NCBI GenBank assembly: GCA_002415895.1
Contig: DIAV01000160.1
Location: 1-6,798 of the forward strand
DNA length: 6,798 nt
Source: Anaerolineales bacterium UBA5069
Lineage (GTDB): Bacteria; Chloroflexota; Anaerolineae; Caldilineales; Caldilineaceae
Reading direction: 5' to 3'
Below the pieces are notes generated by a model. It saw nothing but the letters and a program-made list of their open reading frames with translations, searched no databases and had not been told where the DNA came from. The first letter of the stretch is position 1; the number at the start of each line of letters is the position of its first letter. Positions 6,703-6,798 of the stretch are shown one piece after another. Both the position numbers and the translations under genes were made by a program.

Positions 6703-6798
6703 ACAGAATTGCCCAGAGTGCCCCCCAGCCCGCCCCCCAGCGTGCAGACGCACAGTACGCGTTTCTGCTCGATCTTGCCCGCTGCATTGGCTGCCAGG
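6699..6798 (+). CDS. 4Fe-4S ferredoxin-type electron-transfer subunit, PsrB-like, partial
   Basis: Only the first 33 codons are in the window. After a Pro/Gln/Ala-rich leader of about 19 residues, the protein reads YAFLLDLARCIGCQ (about 20-33), which is the beginning of the first cluster-binding motif (D-x-x-x-C-I-G-C-x-x-C) of PsrB/NrfC/DmsB-type subunits carrying four 4Fe-4S clusters. The start overlaps the molybdoenzyme stop by 4 nt (ATGA) and has its own ribosome site. No Tat or Sec signal is seen in the visible N-terminus. By analogy with PsrB it would be exported bound to its Tat-carrying partner and pass electrons between a membrane quinone-reactive subunit and the molybdenum site. A NrfD/PsrC anchor is expected downstream but is outside the window. 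Confidence 0.88.
   Translation, partial: MNRIAQSAPQPAPQRADAQYAFLLDLARCIGCQ

Noticed and set aside
4414..6753. A 779-codon open frame on the minus strand opposite the molybdoenzyme
   Set aside because: It mirrors the coding strand of a gene with intact motifs, its product is rich in His, Arg, Gly and Ala with no recognisable domain, and it has no supporting start context. Long antisense frames are expected in GC-rich genes.

Overview
The window is GC-rich bacterial DNA (about 60% GC by eye), densely coded, with clear Shine-Dalgarno sites before most genes. No rRNA, tRNA, phage, IS element or CRISPR array is visible. Nothing fixes the taxon. A two-domain, ten-helix FtsX-type permease, a polysulfide/thiosulfate-reductase-like molybdoenzyme and a one-domain degenerate receiver would fit a Chloroflexota-like bacterium, but this is a weak inference.

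Layout: (1) The left edge (1-187) has a 12-bp tandem repeat, a perfect 20-bp stem-loop, and a possible partial minus-strand reading frame with a hydrophobic end. (2) A minus-strand ABC export module (188-3632) has the ATPase first and a large FtsX-family permease second, about 70 nt apart with a hairpin between them. Its architecture is that of YbbA/YbbP. (3) A 231-nt divergent intergenic region (3633-3863) holds a small hairpin followed by five T. (4) A plus-strand cluster runs off the right edge. It contains a short receiver-like protein with a damaged acidic pocket, a Tat-exported molybdopterin oxidoreductase of the PsrA/PhsA type, and the first 33 codons of a 4Fe-4S ferredoxin-type subunit overlapping the oxidoreductase stop by 4 nt.

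How the genes work together: the ATPase should power the permease, probably to move or extract a hydrophobic or envelope substrate that the sequence does not reveal. The molybdoenzyme and its iron-sulfur partner should form the catalytic and electron-transfer parts of a respiratory complex outside the cytoplasmic membrane, and a NrfD/PsrC-type membrane anchor is expected just beyond the right edge. The receiver-like gene lies 55 nt upstream of the molybdoenzyme on the same strand, so it is probably co-transcribed with it and may regulate it. I see no strong evidence of a wholly new system. The least ordinary items are the degenerate receiver tied to the redox operon and the long perfect hairpin at the left edge.
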